Origin: Candidatus Kuenenia stuttgartensis
GTDB lineage: Bacteria > Planctomycetota > Planctomycetia > Isosphaerales > Isosphaeraceae
Direction of reading: 5' to 3'
Length of the DNA: 24,484 nucleotides
NCBI GenBank assembly: GCA_945874095.1
Contig: CAMCFM010000008.1
Location: 1-24,484, forward strand
Positions 6,691-15,218 of this stretch are shown piece by piece. The first letter of the stretch is position 1; each line of letters begins with the position of its first letter. The translations under genes were made by a program, and so were the position numbers. The notes beneath the pieces are model-generated. The model had not been told where the DNA came from, did no database searches, and worked only from the letters and a program-made list of their open reading frames with translations.

Positions 6691-6750
6691 GGTGACGGTG
6701 GCTGACGTCACATGTGCTGATCGCGCTGGCATGGGTGGCGAATTGTGACG
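6691..6750. promoter_or_regulatory. Three GTGACG half-sites, candidate activator binding sites
   Basis: The hexamer GTGACG occurs at 6692-6697 and 6745-6750 on the plus strand and inverted (CGTCAC) at 6706-6711; the first and inverted copies form a 6-bp inverted repeat with an 8-bp spacer. They lie about 50 to 110 bases upstream of the predicted sigma-54 transcription start, where enhancer sites are often found. Two copies share an extended TGTGACG. Binding by the adjacent regulator is inferred. Confidence 0.4.
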
Positions 6751-6987
6751 AGTTTTGGTGGTTGGTCTCGATGTTGCAGCCTCTGGACAGCGTCGTGGTT
6801 TTAGAGAACTATCTATGAGATAATGGATTAAGTCTAGTTTATACGTGTGTCGATCTGTTTCGGATGCCTGTGTGTGAGGGTGTTGGTCGTCATGGGTGTC
6901 GATAGAGGTCTGTTGACTTTGGTGGTTGCCGGATGGTTTAATATCGACAGTGTATTCGACATGTTTCGACACCAAGGTTTTGCTTTC
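6751..6987. other. Remainder of divergent intergenic region
   Basis: This stretch should hold the promoter of the sigma-54 activator gene. A GATAAT element at 6819-6824 could be a -10 but has no convincing -35. A small inverted repeat TATCT-ATG-AGATA lies at 6810-6822. The frame of the activator is open through here from 6847, but the encoded segment does not look like a conserved domain. No RNA gene or other coding signal is seen. Confidence 0.35.
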
Positions 6988-9900
6988 ATGAGTCGTTTGA
7001 GCAGCATCAATTTCCCGGCACGTCATCTAGGCGAAAAGTCGTTTCGGACTTTCGTGTCGTGGGTTGTTGGCACAGCAACAATTGCTGTCCTGGTTTACTC
7101 ATTCAGCGTATTGTCCCTGGTTTCGCTTTCGGGCGACCTTGGGTTAAGGTTCGTGCTTGGAACTGTGGTCAGAGACAGGATTGATACAGGCGATTACGAT
7201 TGGAGTCCTGGAATTCCTGAGTTGGGCTCGAACATCACGTTGATGAACGAGAGTCCAATCCGGAATTATCCGGATCTGGTGCAAGCACTCAGAGAGCTTA
7301 AAGTGGGTGAGCGGATTCGCGTCGGCTGGTCTGATCCCAATGGCAACCTCCATGAGTCTCAAGTTCTGATCAGGCGTCGCCCGTTCTGGATTTATGCCTC
7401 ATCCATCGTCTGGTTTGTGCAGGAAATCTTCATCTTTGTCATCGGCGCCAGAGTCTTCTGGAAACGTCCCAGAGACCCCAGCGCAGCTATCTTTTTCCTG
7501 ATCTGCGTACTCACCTTCGGCGCCTTTATGGGCGGATATCACTGGACGGAAATTGTCATTTCTCGCCCTTTGATTCACGTCTTCACAGCCTGTGGAGTGT
7601 TTCTGCCGTGGGCCAACCTTCATTTCTATCTCGTCTTTCCGACAGAAACCCCGTTCTATACAAGACATAAGCGATGGATCAATCGCCTGATTTATGCTGT
7701 TCCCACCATCTGCTCGCTGCTGCTTGCCGCAAATATGGTCTGGATGCGCTACTCTCGATTCTCTGAATCAGGTCAGGCCTTACAGGCTGCCATCTGGCTC
7801 CGCTGGCTGGCACTTTTCTGCGTTGGCCTATCGGCCACGATCTACGGCCTGTGCGTGATCTGTCTTTATGCAGGTTACAAACGGTCAACGACAGATAGCC
7901 AAAAGGGCCAGATTCAGTGGATATTACTGGCCTCCATATTATCCGTTCCGCTCATCGGTTATGTGCTTTCACAGGCCGCGATGGATTCCAGCATTTTAGG
8001 CCGGGGTGGGGCGGCATGGCCGATGTTCGTGGTCTCTTTGCTATTCACAACCGCTTACGCATTCAGCATTACGCGCTACAAATTGATTCAGGCTGATCGG
8101 CTTTTAAGCCGTGGAGTGCTTTATCTGGCTGTTTCCCTGGGAGCGGGCCTGGTTTATTCGCTGTTGCTGGTGGTCGGTGGTCTGTTTATCGGAGACAGGT
8201 TGCGATCCGGTGAAAGTTCGTTCGAGATCATCGCTGCGGCTGGTTCTGCATTGGTTTTGCTGGTGGCTTCAGGGGCACTACGCGAACAATTTCACAAGGC
8301 ATTGGATCGCCGCTTTTTCCGCGAAAAGTACAAATTTGATAAAGCCATGCGTCAGATTGAAGTGGCGTTTGAAAGTCTTCTGGATCGCGCCACTTTAAGC
8401 AAGCGACTTTTGCAGGCCACCGGCGAAGTGATCAGGGCCGATTGGGGAGCGATTTATTTAACGGATCATCCCAACGGTTCCGTGGCTTTGCAGGCTTCAA
8501 CTGGTCCAGAACCTGATTTGAAACTGATTGCATCGGACAGTCCCCTGATCAGTTACCTCAAGACAAATGCAGGGCTGCATTTGGACGAGCCTAACGATCA
8601 TTCGGATAAACTCATGGAATCTGCCAAGGACTTAATGATTACACTTGGTGCAGAATTGGCCGTCGGTTTGGAATCAACGGGGCGGCTTGTTGGATTTTTG
8701 ATCCTTGGCCCGAAGCCGAGCGGCCTGCCTTACGAGCCTGAAGAAACCGCCTTTTTACGGGCCTTGGGAACTGTGGCCAGTCTTGGCCTCCAATCTGTAG
8801 AAATGCAGACAACCCTTGAGCTGGCGAATCGGGAGATGAAGGACAAGGTCGAAAAAATTGCCGAACAGCAAAGGCGAATTCTGGCTCTACAGGATCAGCT
8901 TTCGCAGAAAGGGGTTTCATTTGCCTGGAACAACGAATTGACAGGCGAAGTTTCGGAGCCAATAAATCAGGATCTGGAAAATGACGGTGCGATCACACCC
9001 GTCTCGGATGCGTTTTCGTCGATCATCGGCTCAAGCCAGCCGATCCGGGCCTTGATCCGTCAGGCTCGAAAAGTGGCTGATTCCTCGTCGGCGGTGCTGG
9101 TCAGAGGTGAAACGGGGACTGGAAAAGAGTTGGTGGCACGAGCAATTCATGACGCTAGCCCTCGAACCATAAAGCCTTATGTTTCTGTGCACTGCGCCAG
9201 CCTTTCAAGTTCGTTGCTGGAGTCTGAGCTGTTCGGGCACGTCAAAGGCGCATTTACAGGCGCTGATCGGGACAGGGCAGGGCGGTTTGAACAGGCGGAT
9301 GGTGGGACGATTTTTCTTGATGAAATTGGTGATATCAGTCTTGAAACTCAAATTAAACTTTTGCGGGTGCTTCAGGAAAAAACGTTCGAGCGGGTGGGTA
9401 GTTCGCAAAGCATGAAGGTGGATGTGCGTGTGATTGCAGCCACTCACCGTGATCTTGAGGTGATGATCCGTCAGGGCGATTTTCGCGAGGATCTTTATTA
9501 CCGACTTAATGTGATCAGCTTGCGTACTCCGTCACTTCGCGAACGTAAAGAAGATATTTTTGCCTTGGCATTGCACTTTCTGAATATATGTACTCAGAAA
9601 CTTCAAAAACCGGTGACAAAAATATCACATGAGGCTGTTGAAGTTCTGATGGCATACAACTGGCAGGGGAATATTCGCGAGCTTGAGAATTGTATTGAAC
9701 GTGCCATTGTTTTAGCTGAAGGCGATACCATCCAGTCAAGCGATATGCCTGCTGAAATTCAAAATGCAACTGGCAGAACCATTCGGACTGAAAAACTGAC
9801 GGGGCGCAGTTCAGGCAGGGCAGCACCGGCAAGAATCCGAAAAACCAGTAGTCCGCTGGACCAATCCTGGAGCCGCGATTCGCGAAATACGGTGACAGCC

Positions 9901-10092
9901 ACTCCAAATTTAAAGGCAGCTGTTTCGCGAGAAACGGTTGATGAGATTGAGCAGGAAGCTCTTGAATATGAACGAGTTCAAATTCTCGATGCACTTCGAG
10001 AGGCGGGTGGGAATCGGAGTCAGGCTGCCCGATTGATGGGATTGCCGCGAACAACATTACTGAGCCGGATGAAGCGTCATGGACTGGCTTGA
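6988..10092 (+). CDS. Membrane-bound sigma-54-dependent transcriptional activator (PDZ-like, multi-TM, GAF, AAA+, Fis HTH)
   Basis: A 1034-residue regulator. It starts with a membrane segment (about residues 23-45) and a PDZ-like domain of about 90 residues. Roughly nine more membrane segments follow, including a GQIQWILLA stretch resembling the sensor region of ComP-like kinases. A cytoplasmic GAF-like domain, a short coiled coil (EQQRRILALQDQL) and the sigma-54 AAA+ domain come next. The AAA+ domain has Walker A GETGTGKE (707-714), the sigma-54 loop GAFTGA (754-759) and Walker B FLDEIGD (Asp778-Glu779). The C-terminus is a Fis-type helix-turn-helix (NRSQAARLMGLPRTTLLSRM). No receiver domain is present, so sensing is likely direct through the membrane or GAF part. 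Most sigma-54 activators are soluble, so tethering is unusual. ATG 6988 (MSRLSS) was chosen because the preceding 47 codons look like untranslated leader; 6961 is also possible. The 3' end overlaps the convergent methyltransferase gene by 16 bases. Confidence 0.93.
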   Translation: MSRLSSINFPARHLGEKSFRTFVSWVVGTATIAVLVYSFSVLSLVSLSGDLGLRFVLGTVVRDRIDTGDYDWSPGIPELGSNITLMNESPIRNYPDLVQALRELKVGERIRVGWSDPNGNLHESQVLIRRRPFWIYASSIVWFVQEIFIFVIGARVFWKRPRDPSAAIFFLICVLTFGAFMGGYHWTEIVISRPLIHVFTACGVFLPWANLHFYLVFPTETPFYTRHKRWINRLIYAVPTICSLLLAANMVWMRYSRFSESGQALQAAIWLRWLALFCVGLSATIYGLCVICLYAGYKRSTTDSQKGQIQWILLASILSVPLIGYVLSQAAMDSSILGRGGAAWPMFVVSLLFTTAYAFSITRYKLIQADRLLSRGVLYLAVSLGAGLVYSLLLVVGGLFIGDRLRSGESSFEIIAAAGSALVLLVASGALREQFHKALDRRFFREKYKFDKAMRQIEVAFESLLDRATLSKRLLQATGEVIRADWGAIYLTDHPNGSVALQASTGPEPDLKLIASDSPLISYLKTNAGLHLDEPNDHSDKLMESAKDLMITLGAELAVGLESTGRLVGFLILGPKPSGLPYEPEETAFLRALGTVASLGLQSVEMQTTLELANREMKDKVEKIAEQQRRILALQDQLSQKGVSFAWNNELTGEVSEPINQDLENDGAITPVSDAFSSIIGSSQPIRALIRQARKVADSSSAVLVRGETGTGKELVARAIHDASPRTIKPYVSVHCASLSSSLLESELFGHVKGAFTGADRDRAGRFEQADGGTIFLDEIGDISLETQIKLLRVLQEKTFERVGSSQSMKVDVRVIAATHRDLEVMIRQGDFREDLYYRLNVISLRTPSLRERKEDIFALALHFLNICTQKLQKPVTKISHEAVEVLMAYNWQGNIRELENCIERAIVLAEGDTIQSSDMPAEIQNATGRTIRTEKLTGRSSGRAAPARIRKTSSPLDQSWSRDSRNTVTATPNLKAAVSRETVDEIEQEALEYERVQILDALREAGGNRSQAARLMGLPRTTLLSRMKRHGLA

Positions 10093-11315
10093 TTCCGAGT
10101 CAGTCGACGAGCCAGAATTGCGATCTTCGTGCCGTTGGGTGAAGTCCAGACGAACAGAGTTTCAAATGTATTTCCTGACGGTGCCTTTTCAAGCCATTTT
10201 AGAACTTCATCGGCATGAATCCGGCCACGCGTTTTTACGACGGCAGTCGGCCAACTGTGTCGTTTCAAAGCTTGTCTGACTGATTTTCGATCTGGTGGCA
10301 ATGTTTGCAAAACTTCAAACCCTGTCAGCCAGGGAGATTGTATTTGATTTGGATCAGATCCAGATAAATACGCTCCATCAGGCATACATAATTCGAGTTT
10401 GTGGGCTTTTGCAAAATTTGGAGCCAGGCCCGATCGAACCAGTGCGGCATCCACTTCAAATAGAAAAGGGCCGATGTTTTCTGTGTCAATGATTTGTATA
10501 TAATCATTCGATAATTCGCCTTGATAACTCGCATTGATCGGTAGAGTGGTTGCGCTTCGATGGCACGGGCCGGCCAGTGCGCCGAACCAGAGAGTGGCTT
10601 CCTTGCATTCTCTGTTCAGGCTGATCAGTTCCAGTTCGGTTCTGATTTGCATTTGATTTGCGGCGTGTTCGAGTGTTTCAAAATCACTGCCGGGGCTGAG
10701 TTTAATGGCTCCGCCTGAGTGCTGTTGCATGAGCCGGAAAATGGAAGATAATGCAGGCTGAAAGTCTTCGACATGAAATTTCGGCCTGCCTGATCGGTCT
10801 TTGGCGCGTCTGTCAGGGTCGATATGAATATATAAATTTGGAGATAAGAGAGCTTGATTTGCATCGGCTTTGACGAGAGCGACTTTATCGGCAAGATTCA
10901 GCTGATTTAAATTGAATTGCAATCGACGGAGACAATCGGAATCCAGATCCAGAGCGATGATGCCAGCAGAGGCTTCTGCCAGAGCCATGGTATCTCCGCC
11001 CAGACCACAGCAAATATCGGCGACTTTTAGGCCTTGAAATCTTAGAGCTTTGTGGAGTGCCACTGTCTGGTGGGTGGCTTGTTCGACCCGGACTGGATCG
11101 AGCCAGAGCCGTTCGGCGTTGGGGAATTTCGAAAGAGCTTTTTGGCGAGCCTTTGTGATCCGCAACGCAGCTTCGAATCGAGCTTGTCCGAACTGAACGC
11201 GCAAACGCTCCATTTGAGCGATTGTCAGGGATTTCTCCGTGACAATTTCGGCCAATAATTGTGAGTAAATGGAGTCGGTTAGAACTTCATATTCCGCATC
11301 GACCTGCGAATTCAT
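10077..11315 (-). CDS. SAM-dependent methyltransferase with THUMP-like C-terminal domain (DPDRR family)
   Basis: A 412-residue class I methyltransferase. An N-terminal helical part (1-90) precedes the Rossmann fold. Motif I is ADICCGLGGDTMALA (99-113), the acidic cofactor residue is in ALDLD (121-125), and the active-site-like motif is HIDPDRR (164-170) where N-methyltransferases have DPPY/NPPY. The C-terminal part matches the THUMP-like domain found in this family, suggesting an RNA guanine-type substrate; this is family knowledge and the substrate is unproven. Its ATG overlaps the stop of the upstream oxidoreductase gene as ATGA, so translation is probably coupled. The 3' end overlaps the convergent activator gene. 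Confidence 0.88.
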   Translation of the reverse strand: MNSQVDAEYEVLTDSIYSQLLAEIVTEKSLTIAQMERLRVQFGQARFEAALRITKARQKALSKFPNAERLWLDPVRVEQATHQTVALHKALRFQGLKVADICCGLGGDTMALAEASAGIIALDLDSDCLRRLQFNLNQLNLADKVALVKADANQALLSPNLYIHIDPDRRAKDRSGRPKFHVEDFQPALSSIFRLMQQHSGGAIKLSPGSDFETLEHAANQMQIRTELELISLNRECKEATLWFGALAGPCHRSATTLPINASYQGELSNDYIQIIDTENIGPFLFEVDAALVRSGLAPNFAKAHKLELCMPDGAYLSGSDPNQIQSPWLTGFEVLQTLPPDRKSVRQALKRHSWPTAVVKTRGRIHADEVLKWLEKAPSGNTFETLFVWTSPNGTKIAILARRLTRNQASP

Positions 11316-12451
11316 CGTGCGGCTGGTTTATTCATGGGGAGTTGCTTGAGCGGGTGCTGACTGCGGTCTGCGAGCGGGAGTTTCACCATGGAGTTCGCTG
11401 ATGCGGAGGCATAAACGCCGAGAATCATTTCCAGAGCCGCCCGGCCATCGTATACCGAACACTTTGGCTGAGAGTCTGTTTCAACCGATCGGATCAAGTC
11501 TTGAATGATCAGTCGGTTGGCTTCATGCATCCCTCCCTTGGCTGAAAGGGGTTCCGGCTTATCCACACCGGCTGAGCTGATCTTCTTCCAGCCTGTTTTC
11601 CCACTGGAATTCGTCCAACCCGGTTCGCCGAGCCAGAAGGTGGGTGCGAGCCATCCATGCTGGATTTCAATCACGCCTTTGGTGCCGTAAATAAAGCAGC
11701 TGAAGCGGCGATTACGATCGGCGTTGTCCTTTGGCCTTGAGGATGCAAAGTAGCCAATGACGGGCGTTTTTGCGAACCCGAACATGGCATCCACCCGGTC
11801 GCCAGCCAGTGGGCCGATGCCTTCTGCACCTTGACGGATGTGATTGGAATTGAGTTGTTCGCCCCGATCATTCACTCGAGCAAAGCACCATGAGCCTTCT
11901 CCAAGGAGGCCTCTGAGCAGGTCCATCAGGTGGATTCCAAGAACCATAAGGTCTTCTCCACCCCCTCGGTGATCCTCTTTACCACGTGTGCGCACTTCGA
12001 GAATTTCGCCAAGTTTGCCGGAGTCGATCAGTTCTCGCACTCGATCCCAGTTCGGTGAATAACGGGTCTGCATGGCCATGGCCAGCTTGATATGGTGCTT
12101 TTCACAGGCTGAGACGATGGAATCGGCTTCAGCCAGATCAGGGCAAAGCGGCTTCTCGCAGAAGACGTGTGCGCCATATTCGGCACAAGCGAGAATGGCT
12201 TGTTTGTGGCCATCGAGAAATCGAGGACAGATCACGACCAACTGGGGACGCTCTTTTTCCAGCATCTCGCGATAGTCGGCATAACTGTTCTTCACGTTCA
12301 GCCTGGCAGCAGCCTTGGAGCGGCCTGCGGTGTCAGGGTCAGCCACAGCCGTCACTTCAATGCCGGGCTGATCGAGCAGGGCCATTTCCAGATTGTGGCC
12401 GTAATCACCGCGCCCAGTATGCCCAATGACACACGCTTTGTAAGATTTCAT
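11312..12451 (-). CDS. Gfo/Idh/MocA family NAD(P)-dependent oxidoreductase
   Basis: A 379-residue cytoplasmic oxidoreductase. The N-terminal Rossmann fold begins ACVIGHTGRGDYGHNL (6-21) and has VADPD at the end of strand 2, which suggests NAD preference. The family signature CEKPL (98-102) supplies the catalytic Lys100. A later GIHLMDLLR segment carries the His expected in the substrate domain. Family members oxidise sugars, inositols or related polyols; the substrate here is unknown. It has no Tat signal, unlike many planctomycete paralogues. It follows the amidohydrolase gene after 51 bases and is fused by a 4-base overlap to the methyltransferase gene. Confidence 0.93.
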   Translation of the reverse strand: MKSYKACVIGHTGRGDYGHNLEMALLDQPGIEVTAVADPDTAGRSKAAARLNVKNSYADYREMLEKERPQLVVICPRFLDGHKQAILACAEYGAHVFCEKPLCPDLAEADSIVSACEKHHIKLAMAMQTRYSPNWDRVRELIDSGKLGEILEVRTRGKEDHRGGGEDLMVLGIHLMDLLRGLLGEGSWCFARVNDRGEQLNSNHIRQGAEGIGPLAGDRVDAMFGFAKTPVIGYFASSRPKDNADRNRRFSCFIYGTKGVIEIQHGWLAPTFWLGEPGWTNSSGKTGWKKISSAGVDKPEPLSAKGGMHEANRLIIQDLIRSVETDSQPKCSVYDGRAALEMILGVYASASANSMVKLPLADRSQHPLKQLPMNKPAAR

Positions 12452-12502
12452 CGAATGGCTCTTATGGCTTTATTTGGAATGGCTGATGTGGAGAAAACTG
12501 AA

Positions 12503-13387
12503 TCAGCCCAGTTTCTTGAACAGAAGTCGTTCGGCAGTTCGGCCCAGAATGTCGGCCCTCTGATCAGACGTCAGAAAATCCATTCTGTCCGTAACCAGAG
12601 AGATGGAATCTTTGTAGGTATGGTTCACAACCTGAAACGGGCAATCACTTTCCCACATCAGGCGGCTGGAACCGTACGACGTCAGCAATTCGCGGATCAT
12701 CGGGATCAGGTCCGTATAAGGAGGCTTCTTGGCACCAAGTGCATAATAGGCCCCAATCTTTACATAAACATTCTTGTGCTTTGCAAGGTTGCAAAGTGCT
12801 TTAAGTTCTGATGGTACAACGGTTCCACCAACTCCAATTCGGCCAAAGTGGTCGATGATGATCGGGGAATCCGGATGAAGGGTGGCCATACGATCGACTT
12901 CAGCAAAACAGGTTGGGTCGATCAGGCACGAGATGACTTGGCCGGAGCGTGCGGCTTCGTCGAACATGAGGTCAAAGCCATGAGGCCGTAGCCAGGTCTC
13001 AGCTGGTTGGCGGGCATAGCCTGTCGTGATTCTAAAGGCCACCACGCCTTTGTCTTTAAGTGATCGCATGGCCCGATCAGGGGCAGGGGCGAGTGGATCG
13101 ACGATCCCTGTGCCGACGAATCGGTCCGGATATTTTGCGATCATCTCCAGCATGTATTTGTTATCAAACTCGTAATAACTCATCTGGATCAGGTTCACCC
13201 GGCCCACGCCGACAGGCCTGCACTGGGCGAGCAGTTCTTCGGCTGTGAAAGAGGCGGGCTGCATGTCAGATTTTTTGAACGATGCAGCAAGTGGATATTG
13301 AGCGATGTCGGGCGTCCAGACATGGCTGTGGGCGTCGATGTAGGGCTCGGTTTTCAAGTCAAGGGGTGGAATGTTTGAGTCGATCAT
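12503..13387 (-). CDS. Amidohydrolase family protein (Amidohydro_2, TIM-barrel metal hydrolase)
   Basis: A 294-residue metal-dependent hydrolase. The metal-binding motif IDAHSHVW (17-24; His20 and His22) is followed by IIIDHFGRIG (His180) and WESDCPF (Asp248), the expected ligands and acid of the amidohydrolase-2 group. Related proteins hydrolyse lactones or decarboxylate aromatic acids; substrate is not deducible. I chose ATG 13387 (MIDSNIPPL) over a GTG at 13435 that adds 16 non-conserved residues and begins almost at the DUF1501 stop. The gene is the second of an operon and has no signal peptide, so it acts in the cytoplasm. Confidence 0.92.
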   Translation of the reverse strand: MIDSNIPPLDLKTEPYIDAHSHVWTPDIAQYPLAASFKKSDMQPASFTAEELLAQCRPVGVGRVNLIQMSYYEFDNKYMLEMIAKYPDRFVGTGIVDPLAPAPDRAMRSLKDKGVVAFRITTGYARQPAETWLRPHGFDLMFDEAARSGQVISCLIDPTCFAEVDRMATLHPDSPIIIDHFGRIGVGGTVVPSELKALCNLAKHKNVYVKIGAYYALGAKKPPYTDLIPMIRELLTSYGSSRLMWESDCPFQVVNHTYKDSISLVTDRMDFLTSDQRADILGRTAERLLFKKLG

Positions 13388-13438
13388 GGGAGGAATTTCC
13401 AGAGTCTGATGTTTGATTGAAGCGCTGCATAACACTTG

Positions 13439-14929
13439 TTATGAAAGCACTTCGGTCAATAGGCGGGAGTGTGGGACCAGTGGCATGGGGCGGTTCTGGC
13501 GATCGTAGATGATCGTGGCCGGATCGTGTCCCATCAGGTGCAGGGTTGTAGCCAGAATGTCTTTGGGCGATACAGGATTGTCCACCACATCGCTGGCGAT
13601 GGAGTCGGACTTGCCCACCACTTCGCCACGTTTGATGCCTGCTCCGGCCATGACCACGCTGTAGCAGCGCGACCAGTGATCGCGGCCTCCGCCGTTGCCG
13701 GTGGTCAGTTTGGGCGTGCGACCATGTTCTGAGAGCAGGAGGACCAGTGTGTCGTCAAGAATTCCGCGACGTTCCAGGTCGATGATCAGTCCTGAAAGGG
13801 CCATGTCAAGGCCAGGCAGGAGCTCGTTTTTCATGCGTGGGAAGTGGTCCCAGTGGGTGTCCCAGCCTGTGCCTGCAAGTCCGAATTCGTCCCAGAAAAC
13901 GGAGACGAATCGGCCACCTGCTTCCACAAGTCGCCGGGCTGTGAGCGTGGACTGACCGAAAAGGGTCATGCCATAGGAGTTCCGGACCTGGTCGGATTCA
14001 GAGTCCAAGTCAAAGGCCTGACGGAACTTCGGATTATCGAGCAAGCGATAAGCCTGGGCCCGGTTCCGGTCGAGACCGGCATTTTGGTCGAGCGATTCAC
14101 CGCGCCGGAATTGTTCGATTTGGTCGAGCAAGTTTCGGCGGTTATCGAGACGGTCCAGAGAGAGTTCGCGGTTCGCTGGATCTGTCATTCCAGGCAGTCT
14201 CAGGCGGCTTTCAGACGAGATTCCCCGATAAAATTCGTAATCTTCCCAGACTTTATCAGTCAGGGTTTTCTTGGCCTTTTTGGTGCCTTTTCCAATAAAT
14301 TCGGTCCATGTCGGGTCGTAATTCGAGCCCAAAAATCCCCCATAAGGGCCAGCACGAGCCACTTCTCCAATTCTCTGCGATGAAAAGGCCCATGGCAGGC
14401 CCATGTTACGAGGCACTTGGGGAACATTCCGGGGCTGCTCTCGCGAGTCCAGATAGTCCACAAGAGAGCCAAGATATGGCCAGTGGTTGGGAGCGTGCGG
14501 GTTGAGCTCTTCGGAAAGAGTCACCACCGGGTTCCCGGTCATGGCATAAGCCACTCCGTGGACTGGATATTGGTGCGTCACGGAACGAATGATGGAAATT
14601 CGGTCGGTAATTTTGGCTGTATTTGGAAGAAGTTCGTTGACCCAGACACCTGGTGTGGCGGATGGGATGGAGCCTAGTTCTCCACGAATTTCCACGGCTG
14701 CGTTTGGTTTTGGGTCAAAAGTTTCGAGTTGGCTGTGGGAGCCATAAAGAAACAGGCAGATACAGTTTTTAGCTTTGCCAAAGCCGGGTGCGGAACTGGT
14801 CGAGCCAAGATCGGCAAGCGACCTGCTGGCAAGTGTGGCCGAACCGAGGCCCATGCCACCGACCTTGATTAGGTCGCGACGGGTCAGGCCTGTGCAGAGG
14901 CGTTTGGTGTGTCCATTGACGGTCAGCAT
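13439..14929 (-). CDS. DUF1501 family protein with Tat signal
   Basis: A 496-residue protein with a twin-arginine signal (TRRDLIKVGG, Arg17-Arg18, then a mildly hydrophobic stretch ending near ASRSLA). It is therefore probably exported folded. The body matches DUF1501, a sulfatase/alkaline-phosphatase-like fold common in planctomycetes, with LFLYGSHSQLETFDPKP near the start, SVFWDEFG and GWDTHWDHF in the middle, and LLLSEHGRTPK and GGGRDHW toward the end. Biochemical activity of DUF1501 is not established; in planctomycetes it is often next to DUF1549/DUF1553 proteins, which are absent here. It leads the operon with amidohydrolase, oxidoreductase and methyltransferase genes. AGGA lies about ten bases before ATG 14929. 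Confidence 0.94.
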   Translation of the reverse strand: MLTVNGHTKRLCTGLTRRDLIKVGGMGLGSATLASRSLADLGSTSSAPGFGKAKNCICLFLYGSHSQLETFDPKPNAAVEIRGELGSIPSATPGVWVNELLPNTAKITDRISIIRSVTHQYPVHGVAYAMTGNPVVTLSEELNPHAPNHWPYLGSLVDYLDSREQPRNVPQVPRNMGLPWAFSSQRIGEVARAGPYGGFLGSNYDPTWTEFIGKGTKKAKKTLTDKVWEDYEFYRGISSESRLRLPGMTDPANRELSLDRLDNRRNLLDQIEQFRRGESLDQNAGLDRNRAQAYRLLDNPKFRQAFDLDSESDQVRNSYGMTLFGQSTLTARRLVEAGGRFVSVFWDEFGLAGTGWDTHWDHFPRMKNELLPGLDMALSGLIIDLERRGILDDTLVLLLSEHGRTPKLTTGNGGGRDHWSRCYSVVMAGAGIKRGEVVGKSDSIASDVVDNPVSPKDILATTLHLMGHDPATIIYDRQNRPMPLVPHSRLLTEVLS

Positions 14930-15035
14930 GACGCACGTTCCTGCCCTGATGCATGAGATTGGGCGTGACTAGGAAGGGTTCGTAACCAGTCGTGTTCCAA
15001 TGGGATGGAACTTGGGCGAGTACAGATCTATCTAG

Positions 15036-15063
15036 ATTATATCGGATGCCTTGGATCGTACAA
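15036..15063 (-). promoter_or_regulatory. Probable promoter of the DUF1501 operon
   Basis: A perfect -10 TATAAT (15041-15036) is preceded, after 16 bases, by TTGTAC (15063-15058) as a partial -35. Transcription would start near 15030, about 100 bases before the DUF1501 ATG. Nothing else is recognisable between 14930 and 15218 except a short CCCCT/AGGGG hairpin without a U-tract after the DinB-like gene. Confidence 0.55.
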
Positions 15064-15218
15064 CAAATCTATCCGACGAAGTTTGCAGATCGTAGAGGAT
15101 ATTTTGGGAGCCTACCAATCTCATTCTGAAAGCTCGAGTTTTGAGTCTGAGATTCGATGAAGGCCATGTCCCCTGACAAGGAGGGGCTGTGGTTTTGCTT
15201 TGAAACCGGCTTCAAAAA

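Noticed and set aside
6721..6745. A second sigma-54-like site on the plus strand (TGGCAT near 6727)
   Set aside because: The required GC at the -12 position is not at the correct spacing.
12167..12811. 214-codon plus-strand frame across the Gfo/Idh and amidohydrolase genes
   Set aside because: It crosses two well-supported minus-strand genes and has no recognisable domain.
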